Source: Celeribacter ethanolicus
GTDB taxonomy: Bacteria; Pseudomonadota; Alphaproteobacteria; Rhodobacterales; Rhodobacteraceae
DNA length: 64,000 nt
Direction: 5' to 3'
Assembly: GCF_001550095.1 (NCBI RefSeq)
Contig: NZ_LRUC01000006.1
Coordinates: 124,001 to 188,000 of the forward strand
A program made the translations under genes and the position numbers. Within the stretch, counting starts at the first letter, position 1; each line of letters starts with the position of its first letter. This document shows positions 34,450-43,463 of the stretch, piece by piece. Under the pieces are notes generated by a model. The model did no database searches, was not told the DNA's origin, and saw only the letters and a program-made list of their open reading frames with translations.

Positions 34450-35118
34450 ATGACCGATCAAGTTCAAGCCGCAGCAGGATCTCAAGTTGGCCCGCAACTG
34501 AACAAACCCGCCCCCGCCTTCAAGGCCGTGACCACCGATGGGGTCAAATCGCTCGAAGATTACAAAGGCAAATGGTTGATCCTGTTCTCCCACCCGGCCG
34601 ATTTCACCCCGGTCTGCACCACGGAATTCATCGGCTTTGCCAACAAACAGGATGAGTTCAACGCCATGGGTGTGGAACTCCTGGGCCTGTCCATCGACAG
34701 CCACTATTCGCACATCGCCTGGATGCTCAACATCAAGGAAAACTGGGGCGTCGAGATCAAGTTCCCGATCATCGCCGACCTCTCGATGAGCGTGGCGAAT
34801 GCTTATGGCATGATCCAGCCGGGCGCTTCCGACACGGCAGCGGTGCGGGCGACGTTTATCATCGACCCGAACGGTATCCTGCGCGCCATGGTTTATTACC
34901 CGATGAACGCGGGCCGCTCCGTGGACGAGATCCATCGCCTCGTGGTGGCGCTGCAAGCCGCCGATGAGAACAAATGTGCGATGCCGGAAAACTGGAAGCC
35001 GGGCGATCCGGTGATCGTGCCGACGCCGCCGACCGCTGCCGCCGCTCTGGCGAAACTCGCCGAAGCGCCCGAGGGGCAGAATGTCGTGGACTGGTACTTC
35101 GCGACGCGTCAGCTCTGA
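34450..35118 (+). CDS. Peroxiredoxin, 1-Cys (Prx6) type
   Basis: 222 aa, the Prx6/AhpC-TSA length. The peroxidatic Cys56 is in SHPADFTPVCTTEF; the Prx6-like C-terminal domain has VRATFIIDPNGILRAMVYYP, GRSVDEIHRLVVALQ and NWKPGDPVIVPTPP. A second Cys (NKCAMP) is near residue 177 and could act as resolving residue. It reduces H2O2 and organic peroxides in the cytoplasm. AAAGGAC precedes the ATG by about 9 nt. Divergent from oxyR across an AT-rich 157-bp region. Confidence 0.93.
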   Translation: MTDQVQAAAGSQVGPQLNKPAPAFKAVTTDGVKSLEDYKGKWLILFSHPADFTPVCTTEFIGFANKQDEFNAMGVELLGLSIDSHYSHIAWMLNIKENWGVEIKFPIIADLSMSVANAYGMIQPGASDTAAVRATFIIDPNGILRAMVYYPMNAGRSVDEIHRLVVALQAADENKCAMPENWKPGDPVIVPTPPTAAAALAKLAEAPEGQNVVDWYFATRQL

Positions 35119-35152
35119 TCTCAAACACATAAAGACCCACGCACAAAACGCG

Positions 35153-35181
35153 AAAGGGGCGCCAGACCGGCGCCCCTTTTT
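35153..35181. terminator. Intrinsic terminator after peroxiredoxin gene
   Basis: 11-bp stem AAAGGGGCGCC / GGCGCCCCTTT with AGACC loop and a T5 tract. Also positioned at the end of the opposing ABC transporter operon. Confidence 0.92.
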
Positions 35182-35196
35182 CTTGGTTCGGTCGGG

Positions 35197-35961
35197 TTAC
35201 CCCTGCGGTCTCTCCGCCCAGCCCGCGAAGATTTTCTCCAACGCCACCACGATGTAGTAGAGCAGGATGCCGAGGAAGGCCAAAGCGATCAGCACCGCGA
35301 ACATCAACGGGTAGTCGGCGTTGATCTTGCCGCTGTCGAACAGGTGCCCAAGGCCCTTGCCATGCGGCTCGACGATCTCCATCAGGTTGGTGCCGATGAA
35401 GGCGAGCGTGACCGCGACTTTCAATGCGCCGAAGAACTCTGGCAGGGTTTTCGGCAGGGCGATCTTCCAGAAAATTGTCCATTTCGACGCACCCAGAGAG
35501 CGCAGAATATCGCGATATTCCGGCTCCAAAGTCGACAGCCCGATGGAGACCGCGACCGAGATCGGGAAGAACGAAATCATGAAGGCGATCAGCACGGTGT
35601 TCAGATCGTGTTGGCCAATCAGAATGAGGGCGATCACCGGCACGACGGTGGCTTTGGGGATGGCGTTGAAACCGACCAAAAGCGGATAAAGCGCGTCGCG
35701 CATGGTGCGCGAAAAGCCCATGATCATGCCGATGAGCGTGCCGAAGACAACGGCGACCAGAAGCCCGACGACCGTGCGCCAGAGCGTTTGCCAGCCGTAA
35801 ATCAGGAAAAGATTCCAGTATTTTGCATAGGCCGGGATCAGGTCGGAGGGGGATGCCATTTTGTAATTCGGCCATTGGTTGACCCAGACGATGAACTCCC
35901 AGAAGGCGAGGAAGATGACGATGGCGATGGTCGGCGTGGCGATCTTTTTGAAGGTTTTCAT
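35197..35961 (-). CDS. ABC transporter permease (NitT/TauT-SsuC type)
   Basis: 254 aa with about six membrane helices. The permease EAA-loop region is EYRDILRSLGASKWTIFWKIALP, typical for the SsuC/TauC/ThiX class. It forms the membrane channel for the adjacent ATPase and substrate-binding protein. Its start overlaps the stop of the ATPase gene (TAATG), so translation is coupled. Substrate is not determinable from the permease. Confidence 0.9.
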   Translation of the reverse strand: MKTFKKIATPTIAIVIFLAFWEFIVWVNQWPNYKMASPSDLIPAYAKYWNLFLIYGWQTLWRTVVGLLVAVVFGTLIGMIMGFSRTMRDALYPLLVGFNAIPKATVVPVIALILIGQHDLNTVLIAFMISFFPISVAVSIGLSTLEPEYRDILRSLGASKWTIFWKIALPKTLPEFFGALKVAVTLAFIGTNLMEIVEPHGKGLGHLFDSGKINADYPLMFAVLIALAFLGILLYYIVVALEKIFAGWAERPQG

Positions 35962-36755
35962 TATGCCGTCTCCTCGTCTTTCGCACGCCCTTGCGCGATC
36001 TCGATCTGATGGCGCAGGCGGTGCAGAATCTCGGTGGCTTCGGGCGTATAGATCACCTCAAGATCCGTGCGCCCGTCGAGTTTGACATTTTCGACATGCT
36101 GCGTCGTGGCCGGACGACCGGAGAGCACGATGACCTCATCGGCGAGATAGACGCTTTCGCGCAGGTCGTGGGTGATCAGCACGCCGGTAAAGGGTTCCTC
36201 GGCGCGGAGCGCATGCATGGTTTGCCACAGGTCTTCGCGGGTGAAGGCATCGAGCGCACCGAAGGGTTCGTCCATGATCAACACGTCGGGCTTGTGCACG
36301 ATGGCACGACAGAGCGAGGCGCGTTGGCGCATGCCGCCGGACAGCTCGGAGGGGCGTTTGTCCTCGAACCCTTCGAGGCCGACGAGGGCCAAAAGCTCGC
36401 GCCCACGCTCTTCCTTCTGTTTCTTGGTCATCTTGTTCGGCACGATTTCGAGCGGCAACAACACGTTTTGCAGGATCGTGCGCCATTCGAGCATGACCGG
36501 GTTCTGAAACGCCATGCCAACGGTCGAGCGCGGGGAGGTGACGCGCTCGCCATGGAGCCAGACCTCGCCCTGATCGGGTTTCATGAGGCCCGCGACGAGT
36601 TTCGTCAGGGTGGATTTGCCACAACCCGACGGGCCGACGACAGCGCAGAAATCGCCTTCGGGCACGGAGATGTTGAGATCGTCGAGAACGGGCAGGGGGC
36701 CGTTGTCGGTCTTGTAGGCGTGGGTGACGCCCTTGATATCTATGAGGTTTGCCAT
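35961..36755 (-). CDS. ABC transporter ATP-binding protein (NitT/TauT type)
   Basis: 264 aa. Walker A VVGPSGCGKST, Q-loop VGMAFQNP, signature LSGGMRQR, Walker B VLIMDEPFGALD and the switch His in LITHDLRES are all intact. It energises the permease in the same operon. The start was set at 36755 (MANLIDIKG); a 22-codon upstream extension lies in the spacer with a hairpin and lacks domain features. It follows the substrate-binding protein gene by 81 bp. Confidence 0.92.
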   Translation of the reverse strand: MANLIDIKGVTHAYKTDNGPLPVLDDLNISVPEGDFCAVVGPSGCGKSTLTKLVAGLMKPDQGEVWLHGERVTSPRSTVGMAFQNPVMLEWRTILQNVLLPLEIVPNKMTKKQKEERGRELLALVGLEGFEDKRPSELSGGMRQRASLCRAIVHKPDVLIMDEPFGALDAFTREDLWQTMHALRAEEPFTGVLITHDLRESVYLADEVIVLSGRPATTQHVENVKLDGRTDLEVIYTPEATEILHRLRHQIEIAQGRAKDEETA

Positions 36756-36789
36756 TTTGGTTCGGTCTTGCCTTTTGCCCGCATGAAAA

Positions 36790-36817
36790 CGGGCGCGAGC
36801 CGAAAGACCCGCGCCCG
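36790..36817 (-). other. Intercistronic hairpin between substrate-binding protein and ATPase genes
   Basis: CGGGCGCG (36790-36797) pairs with CGCGCCCG (36810-36817), an 8-bp perfect GC stem. Such hairpins commonly protect the 3' end of the binding-protein message and raise its level over downstream genes. Confidence 0.55.
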
Positions 36818-36836
36818 CCAAAGTCTCGGGACGAGA

Positions 36837-37844
36837 TTACTTCAGCATGCGCGCGTCGGTGGCGGGCAGGTAGTCTTCAGTGAAATAGAGGCTTGCGTCC
36901 GGCTCGGCCTTGAATTCATAGACCATTTTGAGCTGATCGAGGGAGCCTGCGAAACGCTCGGCGTCGATCCCGCCCATGCCGTTTGCCGCGACATAATCGG
37001 TGTAGACGTTGCCTTTGAGAGCAAGCTCAAGACGACGGGTTTCGAGATCGAGATCGGACGCAGGGTTGTATTTGATCATGTATTCGACGGAGGCTTTCGG
37101 ATCGGCCATCGCGTCTTTCCAGCCATGCAGAACGGCAGCCACAAAGCCTTTGACGGCGTCCGGGTTTTCGGCGGCGAAGTCGGTGTTCACGATCAGGACG
37201 TTGCCGTAAAGGTTCACGCCGTAATCGGACATCATGATCGTCGAAATGTCATCTTCCGGCACGCCGAGACGCACGAGGTTCAGGAAGGACGAGAAGTTGA
37301 AGCCGGTGACGGCGTCGACCTTGCCTTCGGCCAGCATCGGTTCGCGGGTCGGGAAGCCGACGGGCTCGACGGTGATTTTCGACATGTCGAGATCGTTCTC
37401 AGCCGCGAAGATCGGGAATTGCGCCCAGGCACCATCCGGCGGCGGGGCGCCGAGGACTTTGCCTTCGAGGTCTTTCGGGGCTTCGACGCCCAGAGATTTG
37501 CGGCCCACGACGGCAAAGGCCGGGGCGTCATAGATCATCATCATGCCGATGACCGGCGCGCCGGGGTTCTGGTCGAGGAATTTCACGAGGCTGTTGATGT
37601 CCGCCATGCCAACGGGGAAAGCGCCGGTGGCGACTTTCGGAATGGCGTCGAGCGAACCTTGGCCTGCGGAGATTTCCACGGCCAGATCGGCGTCGGAGAA
37701 ATAGCCCTTTTCAATCGCGGTGAAGAAGGGCGCGGCCGGGCCTTCGAATTTCCAGTCGAGTGCGAAGGGCATCGCGGTCTCGGCATAGGCGGCAGACGCG
37801 GTCAAAGCGAAGGCGGCCATGGTAAGGATGGATTTATGGAACAT
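36837..37844 (-). CDS. ABC transporter substrate-binding protein (NMT1/THI5-like, SsuA superfamily)
   Basis: 335 aa. Signal peptide ~1-21 (MFHKSILTMAAFALTASAAYA). The mature protein has the SsuA/THI5 pattern: FALDWKFEGPAAPFFTAIEKGYF, VEISAGQGSLDAIPKVATGAFPVGMADI and MLAEGKVDAVTGF. The start at 37844 follows CAGGGGAG. This superfamily binds taurine, sulfonates, nitrate, pyrimidine precursors and others. I found no thiamine riboswitch upstream, so a thiamine role is not supported. It is first in the operon and has the hairpin after it. Confidence 0.88.
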   Translation of the reverse strand: MFHKSILTMAAFALTASAAYAETAMPFALDWKFEGPAAPFFTAIEKGYFSDADLAVEISAGQGSLDAIPKVATGAFPVGMADINSLVKFLDQNPGAPVIGMMMIYDAPAFAVVGRKSLGVEAPKDLEGKVLGAPPPDGAWAQFPIFAAENDLDMSKITVEPVGFPTREPMLAEGKVDAVTGFNFSSFLNLVRLGVPEDDISTIMMSDYGVNLYGNVLIVNTDFAAENPDAVKGFVAAVLHGWKDAMADPKASVEYMIKYNPASDLDLETRRLELALKGNVYTDYVAANGMGGIDAERFAGSLDQLKMVYEFKAEPDASLYFTEDYLPATDARMLK

Positions 37845-37997
37845 GAGACTCCCCTGTGTCGTTCGGGCACAGCATGGCGCGCGAAGAGCACACCCGCGAG
37901 CCTCCCGGAAAGGCGGGGTCGACAATTATGTATACAATCTTCCGGACTGCATAAAAAATCGGCACAGATTCTATTTTTGCCCATTTGGTAAACGAAA

Positions 37998-38035
37998 AAA
38001 GCGACCGCGCCGGTGTGACATGGCGCGGTCGCTTT
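37998..38035 (-). terminator. Intrinsic terminator after cpdB
   Basis: 14-bp perfect stem AAAGCGACCGCGCC / GGCGCGGTCGCTTT with a 10-nt loop. On the minus strand the T run (TTTTTT) follows the stem, as expected for the leftward cpdB. Confidence 0.93.
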
Positions 38036-38055
38036 CGATTTCAGGGGGATTGACC

Positions 38056-40032
38056 TCAGAGCGTGATGCGGAACCGGGCGAATCCGTCCGTGCCTTCGCC
38101 CGCGTCTTCGATGGTCAGACCTTCGAGGTCGGCCAGATGCGTGCGTGCCGCCGGGCCGGTTTCGAACAAGACGGTGGTGTCGCCCAGAGGCGCCAGAGAC
38201 CAGTTGTTGTCGGCTTTCGGATTCACCGTGCCCTGATCGACGATATAGCGCACGATGATGTCACGGTTGGTGTCGGGGCCTTCGAAAATCACCGTGGAGC
38301 CGTCGGCGCCGGGGAAGGTGCCGCCGCCGCCTGCGCGGTAGTTGTTGGTCGCGACGATGAACTCCATATCGTTACTCACAGGCGCGCCGTTGAAGGTCAG
38401 GTTGACGATGCGCGAGGCGTCCGGGTTCAGCGGTTCGCCACTGGAGGTAAAGCGCGAGGGCTGCGAAATGTCGATCTGATAGGTCACGCCGTCGATCACG
38501 TCGAAATTGTAGGAGGCGAAGTCGGGGTTCAGGAGCACCGCGTCCTTCGCGCCCTTCTCGACCTGATTAAACATACCTGCGGAGCGTTCCAGCCAGCCTT
38601 TGAGCTGGGCGCCATTGATGCGTACGGCGCGGATGGTGTTCGGGTAGAGGTAGAGATCGGCGACGTTTTTGATCGCCACATCGCCCGGCGCGACATCGGT
38701 GTAATATTCGGGGCCACCACGACCACCGGCCTTGAACGGGGCCGCGGCAGAAAGGATCGGCAGGCCCTCGTGTTCGGTGCCTTTCATCATCTCGGCGATG
38801 TACCAAAGCTGAGCGTTGGACACGATCTGGACCGAGGGGTCATCGGCGACGAGCGCGAAATAGGAATGCAGGGGCGCGGCGGTCTTGCCGACGGCGCGGC
38901 GGACATATTCCAGCGTCTGGTCGTGAATGTCCTGCACGGAGGCCAGAACCGGTTCGACGCTTTCAACCAGCGGCGTGATGGAACGGTCTTCCTCGCGCTG
39001 CGAGATCGGGCGAGTCTCGACGGAGCTTGTCACCACACGCCATCCTCCGCCTTCATATTCCAGCAAGAGATCCATAACGCCCAGATGCGAGCCCCAATAG
39101 CCGCCCATCACGGCGGGTTTGCCATGGATCAGACCCTTCTCGGCATCCACCGCCGCATAACCGTCGAAGGTCGGCGAGGGGAAGACAAGGTGGGAGTGAC
39201 CGGTCAGAAGCGCGTCGACACCGTCGATTTCCGCCAGCGGGACGGAGGCGTTTTCCATGCCCTCGGTGTGCTCGGCAGCGCCGATGCCGGAGTGGTTCAG
39301 CGCGATGATGATATCGGCGCCTTTCTCCTTCATCTCGGGCACATAGGCGCGGGCGGTTTCGACGATGTCGCGGGCATTCACGTTGCCTTCGAGGTTCTTG
39401 CGGTCCCACATCATGATCTGCGGCGGCACGAAGCCGATCAGCCCGACCTTGATCGCATGTGTCTCACCGGCGCCGTCGGTCAGTTCGCGGTCGAGAATGA
39501 CATAGGGCGGCACGAGTGTGACGTCTTCGCGCGGGGCGGCGCCCATTTCCTTGATGACGTTGGCGGAAATCACCGGGTAGTTTGCGCCCGCCAGCGCTTT
39601 CATCAGGAAGTCGAGGCCGTAGTTGAATTCGTGGTTGCCGAGTGTCGAGGCGTCGAAGCCCACGGTGTTCATCGCGGTGATCACCGGGTGCATGTCGCCG
39701 TCTTTCATGCCGCGCTCATAGGCGATGTAATCGCCCATCGGGTTGCCCTGAAGGAAATCGCCGTTGTCCAGAAGCATGGAGTTGGTCGCCTCGGCGCGCA
39801 CGGCATTGATATGCGCCGTGGTGCGTGCGAGCCCGACGGTGTCCACGGGCTTGTCCGCATAATAGTCATAGGGGAAGACGTGGACGTGCAAATCCGTAGT
39901 TTCCATGATCCGCAAATGCGCCTGGTTCGTACTGGCGCGCGCGGAAAAGGGGTGAAGAGCAATCAAGGCGGTTCCTGCGATTGTGCCCGACAGAAAGCCG
40001 CGGCGATTTATGTCTTTGTGTGAATGGTCCAT
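38056..40032 (-). CDS. cpdB: 2',3'-cyclic-nucleotide 2'-phosphodiesterase/3'-nucleotidase, Tat-exported
   Basis: 658 aa, the CpdB length. The N-terminus [14 protein letters not shown] is a Tat signal, so the protein is exported folded. The metallophosphatase domain has [38 protein letters not shown], and [10 protein letters not shown]; the C-terminal 5'-nucleotidase domain (~380 onward) has [17 protein letters not shown]. It converts 2',3'-cyclic nucleotides (RNase products) to nucleosides and phosphate in the periplasm. Start at 40032 follows AAAAGGAGATG. It probably acts with the secreted RNase T2 in phosphate salvage. Confidence 0.93.
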   Translation of the reverse strand: MDHSHKDINRRGFLSGTIAGTALIALHPFSARASTNQAHLRIMETTDLHVHVFPYDYYADKPVDTVGLARTTAHINAVRAEATNSMLLDNGDFLQGNPMGDYIAYERGMKDGDMHPVITAMNTVGFDASTLGNHEFNYGLDFLMKALAGANYPVISANVIKEMGAAPREDVTLVPPYVILDRELTDGAGETHAIKVGLIGFVPPQIMMWDRKNLEGNVNARDIVETARAYVPEMKEKGADIIIALNHSGIGAAEHTEGMENASVPLAEIDGVDALLTGHSHLVFPSPTFDGYAAVDAEKGLIHGKPAVMGGYWGSHLGVMDLLLEYEGGGWRVVTSSVETRPISQREEDRSITPLVESVEPVLASVQDIHDQTLEYVRRAVGKTAAPLHSYFALVADDPSVQIVSNAQLWYIAEMMKGTEHEGLPILSAAAPFKAGGRGGPEYYTDVAPGDVAIKNVADLYLYPNTIRAVRINGAQLKGWLERSAGMFNQVEKGAKDAVLLNPDFASYNFDVIDGVTYQIDISQPSRFTSSGEPLNPDASRIVNLTFNGAPVSNDMEFIVATNNYRAGGGGTFPGADGSTVIFEGPDTNRDIIVRYIVDQGTVNPKADNNWSLAPLGDTTVLFETGPAARTHLADLEGLTIEDAGEGTDGFARFRITL

Positions 40033-40082
40033 GATGCATCTCCTTTTAGGTGAAGAGGTTGGCGCGACCATTCCCGGGCCAC

Positions 40083-40100
40083 AAGACAAACGTGTGACAA
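40083..40100 (-). promoter_or_regulatory. Pho-box-like site upstream of cpdB
   Basis: On the minus strand TTGTCAC-ACGT-TTGTCTT is a pair of 7-bp repeats with 11-bp period and 4-bp spacer, as in PhoB half-boxes (consensus close to CTGTCAT). It is about 50 nt before the cpdB ATG. Two positions differ from the consensus per half. Confidence 0.5.
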
Positions 40101-40303
40101 GATTGAATTTACCAAGAGCTGCCGGGCCTGCAAACTATTTTGAGTTGCCTTTTTGATCTAGGTTACAACTTTAAATTGCATTTTACTCTGTTGTCGCATT
40201 CTGGCAACAGGAGTGTTGCGGCAGATGACGAGGCCCCGTTCCAGGACGGATGGCGGCACGTTGCGCTGGTTCTTGTCACAATTGCCGCTTATGTCCATGG
40301 CCC

Positions 40304-41227
40304 ATGAACAAGACGATTGTGACACTTTCCGGTGGGACCCTGAACAGGGCGGCGCATCTGCGGGACAACCGGCCCGCAGGGGCGGATGCGAAACTCATGC
40401 CGCTCTGGCGCGGGCATCTGGCGATGCGTGGAGAAGCGCTTTGCCTTCTGGATGTCGATGAGGTCGATTTGCCGGAGGGGGGCGAAATCTTTCTTGGCCT
40501 ATTGTCGGATGGTGTGCCGGTTTATGCGCGGGATATCGGCTCATTGTCGCTCGTGGGGGATGAGGCGCCCGCGCCCTGGTCGCAGGACGGATTCGAGGTC
40601 GAGACCCTGCCGGGGATGCAATTTTACGACCTGCGCGCGGTGATGACCCGGCTCACACCTTTGGAGGCGGAGCTGGCCGCGACCGGGCGGGCGCTGTTCG
40701 ACTGGCATCGTCGCCATGGGTTCTGTGCCCATTGCGGAGAAAAGACCGCACCCGAACAAAGCGGCTGGCGGCGGGATTGTCCGGCTTGCGGGGCAGAGCA
40801 TTATCCGCGCACCGACCCGGTGGTGATCATGCTGGTGACCCGTGGCAATGACGTGCTTTTGGGCCGCAATGCCAATTGGCCGGAGGGGATGTATTCGCTT
40901 CTGGCGGGCTTCGTCGAACCCGGAGAGCCGATCGAGGCGGCGGTGCGACGCGAGGTGTTCGAGGAGGCGGGCGTGCGGGTCGGGAAGGTGGACTATGTGA
41001 CCAGCCAGCCCTGGCCGTTTCCGGCGTCCCTGATGCTGGGCTGCCGCGCGGAGGCGGTGAGCCGGGAGATCACCCTCGATCCCGCAGAACTGGAGGATGC
41101 GCGCTGGGTGCGGCGCGAGGAGATGGCGCTGGCGCTGGCGGGCCGTCACCCTGAGATCGCAGCGGCGAGAAAAGGCGCCCTCGCACAGGTTCTGCTCCGC
41201 AAGTGGGTTGCGGACGATTGGGAATAA
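40304..41227 (+). CDS. nudC: NAD+ diphosphatase (NADH pyrophosphatase)
   Basis: 307 aa. A zinc ribbon (CAHCGEKT, DCPACGAEHYPR) precedes the Nudix domain with box GFVEPGEPIEAAVRREVFEEAG and the NADH-specific SQPWPFPASLM. It hydrolyses NADH/NAD+ to NMN and AMP, and in other bacteria removes the NAD cap from RNA. The start at 40304 follows homologue length; codons upstream to 40250 lack domain features. It is divergent from cpdB. Confidence 0.93.
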   Translation: MNKTIVTLSGGTLNRAAHLRDNRPAGADAKLMPLWRGHLAMRGEALCLLDVDEVDLPEGGEIFLGLLSDGVPVYARDIGSLSLVGDEAPAPWSQDGFEVETLPGMQFYDLRAVMTRLTPLEAELAATGRALFDWHRRHGFCAHCGEKTAPEQSGWRRDCPACGAEHYPRTDPVVIMLVTRGNDVLLGRNANWPEGMYSLLAGFVEPGEPIEAAVRREVFEEAGVRVGKVDYVTSQPWPFPASLMLGCRAEAVSREITLDPAELEDARWVRREEMALALAGRHPEIAAARKGALAQVLLRKWVADDWE

Positions 41228-41279
41228 CGGGATAAGATTTCCCTCGGGGAAGGATCGGGTCAGAGGCAGGTGAGCAGGC

Positions 41280-41753
41280 ATGAAATTTTCGACGCGTCAG
41301 GACATTGAGGCCCCGGCTGCTTTCGTTTTCGATCGGATAACCGATTTCGAAGGCATGGAGCGTCAGGCGATGCGTCGTGGCATGGATGTGGCGCGTAAAC
41401 GACCGAGCCAGCCGCGCGGTCTGGGCGCGAGCTGGTCTCTCAAGGTGCCGTTTCGCGGCAAGCTGCGCGATCTGGATGCGGAAATCAGTGAGTTCGACGC
41501 GCCGCACCTGCTTGGCGCGACTGCCGTCTCAGGCGGGTTGCACATGCAGATGAACATCGAACTGGTGCCGTTGTCGCCGCAGCGTACGCGGTTGAGCTTC
41601 GGCTATGACGTGCGCCCGAAGACCCTGTCGGCGCGGATTCTGGTGCAGTCGGTGAAATTCGCCAAGGGCACGTTGCAGAAACGCTTCGAGAAGCGCGTCT
41701 CCAGCTATTGCGAGCACCTCTCCGAACAGTATCGAGGCGCGCCGAAGATCTGA
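41280..41753 (+). CDS. SRPBCC (START-like) family protein
   Basis: 157 aa. It opens MKFSTRQDIEAPAAFVFDRITDF, the first strand and helix of the SRPBCC fold, and continues with a curved sheet (ATAVSGGLHMQMNIELVPLS) and a C-terminal helix (KRVSSYCEHLSEQY). The fold binds hydrophobic ligands. Nothing in context fixes the ligand; CAGGTG precedes the ATG. Its 5' end is 52 bp after nudC. Confidence 0.75.
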   Translation: MKFSTRQDIEAPAAFVFDRITDFEGMERQAMRRGMDVARKRPSQPRGLGASWSLKVPFRGKLRDLDAEISEFDAPHLLGATAVSGGLHMQMNIELVPLSPQRTRLSFGYDVRPKTLSARILVQSVKFAKGTLQKRFEKRVSSYCEHLSEQYRGAPKI

Positions 41754-41784
41754 TCCCGCGCGCCTGATCGTCATCTGCTCGACC

Positions 41785-42615
41785 TCAGGAGCGACGCGGG
41801 TCCGCCGGGTAAACCCCGAGAATTTCGACCATTTCCGTGAAGTAACGCAACTCGTCGAGGGCGAGCTGTACGTTGCGGTCGCCCGGATGGCCTTCGATGT
41901 CGGCATAGAACTGGGTGGCGGTGAAGACGCCGTCGACCATGTAGCTTTCCAGCTTGGTCATGTTCACGCCATTGGTCGCGAAGCCGCCGAGCGCCTTGTA
42001 GAGTGCTGCGGGAATGTTGCGCACGCGGAACATGAAGGCGGTGACCATCTTTTCTGCGCGGCGGGTGTAATCCGGTTCCCGGGCCATGATGAGAAACCGC
42101 GTGGTGTTGAGCTTGTGGTCCTCGATATGGCGTTCGAGCACGTCGAGGCCGAGAATCTCGCCCGCAAGTTCGGAGGCGAACGCGCCGATGCTCGGGTCGT
42201 TGTCTTCCTTGATCGACCGGGCTGCGGCGGCATTATCGGACCAGTTGACGGTTTCGATGCCATGGGCGTGGATGAATTTGCGCGCCTGCCCCAGCAGCAC
42301 CGACATGGCGCGGGCCTGTTTGATGTCGGCGGTTTTGCTGCCGGGCAGGCCGAGAAGGTTCACATGCACGCGGACGAAGGTTTCGCCGATGATGTGCAAC
42401 CCGCTGTCGGGCAGGAGGTGATAGACGTCCTGCACCCGGCCATAGGTCGAATTTTCGATAGCGATCATGCCGATGTCGGCCCGTTCGGAGCGCACGGCCT
42501 CCATTGCGTCCTCGAAGGTCGGGCAGGGCAGGGGCTCGTAGTCCGGGCGGGCCTCATAGCAGGCCTGATGCGAATAGGAGCCCAGCTCCCCCTGAAATGC
42601 GATCCGCTTTGTCAT
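41785..42615 (-). CDS. pheA: Prephenate dehydratase
   Basis: 276 aa. The PDT domain has IAFQGELGSYSHQA, IENSTYGRVQDVYHLL, and the catalytic TRF motif NTTRFLIMA; the C-terminal ACT domain (~195-276) has FRVRNIPAALYKALGGFATNGVNMTKLESY for Phe feedback. Converts prephenate to phenylpyruvate in phenylalanine synthesis. It is a stand-alone enzyme, without a fused chorismate mutase. Divergent from the cytochrome c gene. Confidence 0.95.
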   Translation of the reverse strand: MTKRIAFQGELGSYSHQACYEARPDYEPLPCPTFEDAMEAVRSERADIGMIAIENSTYGRVQDVYHLLPDSGLHIIGETFVRVHVNLLGLPGSKTADIKQARAMSVLLGQARKFIHAHGIETVNWSDNAAAARSIKEDNDPSIGAFASELAGEILGLDVLERHIEDHKLNTTRFLIMAREPDYTRRAEKMVTAFMFRVRNIPAALYKALGGFATNGVNMTKLESYMVDGVFTATQFYADIEGHPGDRNVQLALDELRYFTEMVEILGVYPADPRRS

Positions 42616-42744
42616 TTTTGCCCCTTTTCGTACATTTCTTTTGCGCTAACCTGTATGGGCTCCGGTCTTATACCTTGAAATGAAGCAGGGGAAGCGGGTA
42701 GAGAGCGGGAGCGCGCGATGAACCCACAATGAACGGAACGCGAA

Positions 42745-43263
42745 ATGTTCAAGACTATGACCCTTGTGAAGATCGTCGGAGGCCTGTGCGGCACCGCTGC
42801 TCTTTTTGTGATCGCCTATCTGGCGAGCGATTCGATCTACGCAATGAAGGCCACAAGCCATGACGGAGAAGTCGTTCAGGCCTATGTCGTCTCCACCGGC
42901 GAAGACGACGGCGCTGCCGAAGAGGTGGTCGAAGTAAGCTTTGACGAGCTTCTTGCCTCCGCCGATCCGGCCAAGGGCGAAAAAGTCTTCGCCAAGTGCA
43001 AGGCCTGCCACAAGGTGGACGGGTCCAACAGCACCGGGCCGCATCTTGACGGCGTGTTCGGCCGGGCGGTCGGTACCGTGGGCGATTTCTCCTATTCCGA
43101 CGCGATGGGCGCGCATGGCGGCGAATGGACCGCGGAAGCGCTCAACGTCTATCTGACCAGCCCGAAAGACGCGATTCCGGGCAACAAGATGTCCTTTGCC
43201 GGTCTGAAGAAAGACACCGACCGCGCCAATATCATCGCCTATCTTCAGTCGATCTCCGGCTGA
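42745..43263 (+). CDS. Membrane-anchored class I cytochrome c
   Basis: 172 aa. A single N-terminal membrane helix (TLVKIVGGLCGTAALFVIAYLA) acts as an uncleaved anchor; an acidic linker leads to a cytochrome c domain with CKACH (haem attachment, ~residue 88) and the axial Met in GNKMSFAGLKK. This is the cytochrome c-y/c552 layout that carries electrons from bc1 to oxidases. In this window the cbb3 oxidase gene (ccoN) would be a natural partner. Start fits homologues and a GAACGC-type ribosome region; it is divergent from pheA. Confidence 0.9.
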   Translation: MFKTMTLVKIVGGLCGTAALFVIAYLASDSIYAMKATSHDGEVVQAYVVSTGEDDGAAEEVVEVSFDELLASADPAKGEKVFAKCKACHKVDGSNSTGPHLDGVFGRAVGTVGDFSYSDAMGAHGGEWTAEALNVYLTSPKDAIPGNKMSFAGLKKDTDRANIIAYLQSISG

Positions 43264-43309
43264 TTTTTCCAAGATCGGTTCGCGCGTCGTCCGCACGCGA
43301 CGCATTGAG

Positions 43310-43339
43310 ACCCCCATCGGCCGCACCGGTGGGGGTTTT
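43310..43339 (+). terminator. Intrinsic terminator after cytochrome c gene
   Basis: 11-bp stem ACCCCCATCGG / CCGGTGGGGGT with one G-T pair, then TTTT. It lies 46 bp past the stop. Confidence 0.8.
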
Positions 43340-43463
43340 GTTCTGCGCCGCTGGACGGGAGAGAGCGGGGCGATCACGCATTTTCGAGCGCATGTAACTT
43401 GCATGTCATGATGCCTGCACATTACCGTCAGGGGAAGTACAGCCATCCCTTCGGAGGACGACC

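Noticed and set aside
37845-37990. Possible thiamine riboswitch before the THI5-like substrate-binding protein gene, and an 8-bp palindrome TGTATACA at 37929-37936
   Set aside because: The conserved riboswitch core sequences are missing on the transcribed strand. The palindrome does not extend beyond 8 bp, so it may be chance.
37819-40023. 734-codon open frame on the plus strand opposite cpdB
   Set aside because: Antisense of a clearly conserved enzyme; translated product is His/Gly/Val-rich without domains.
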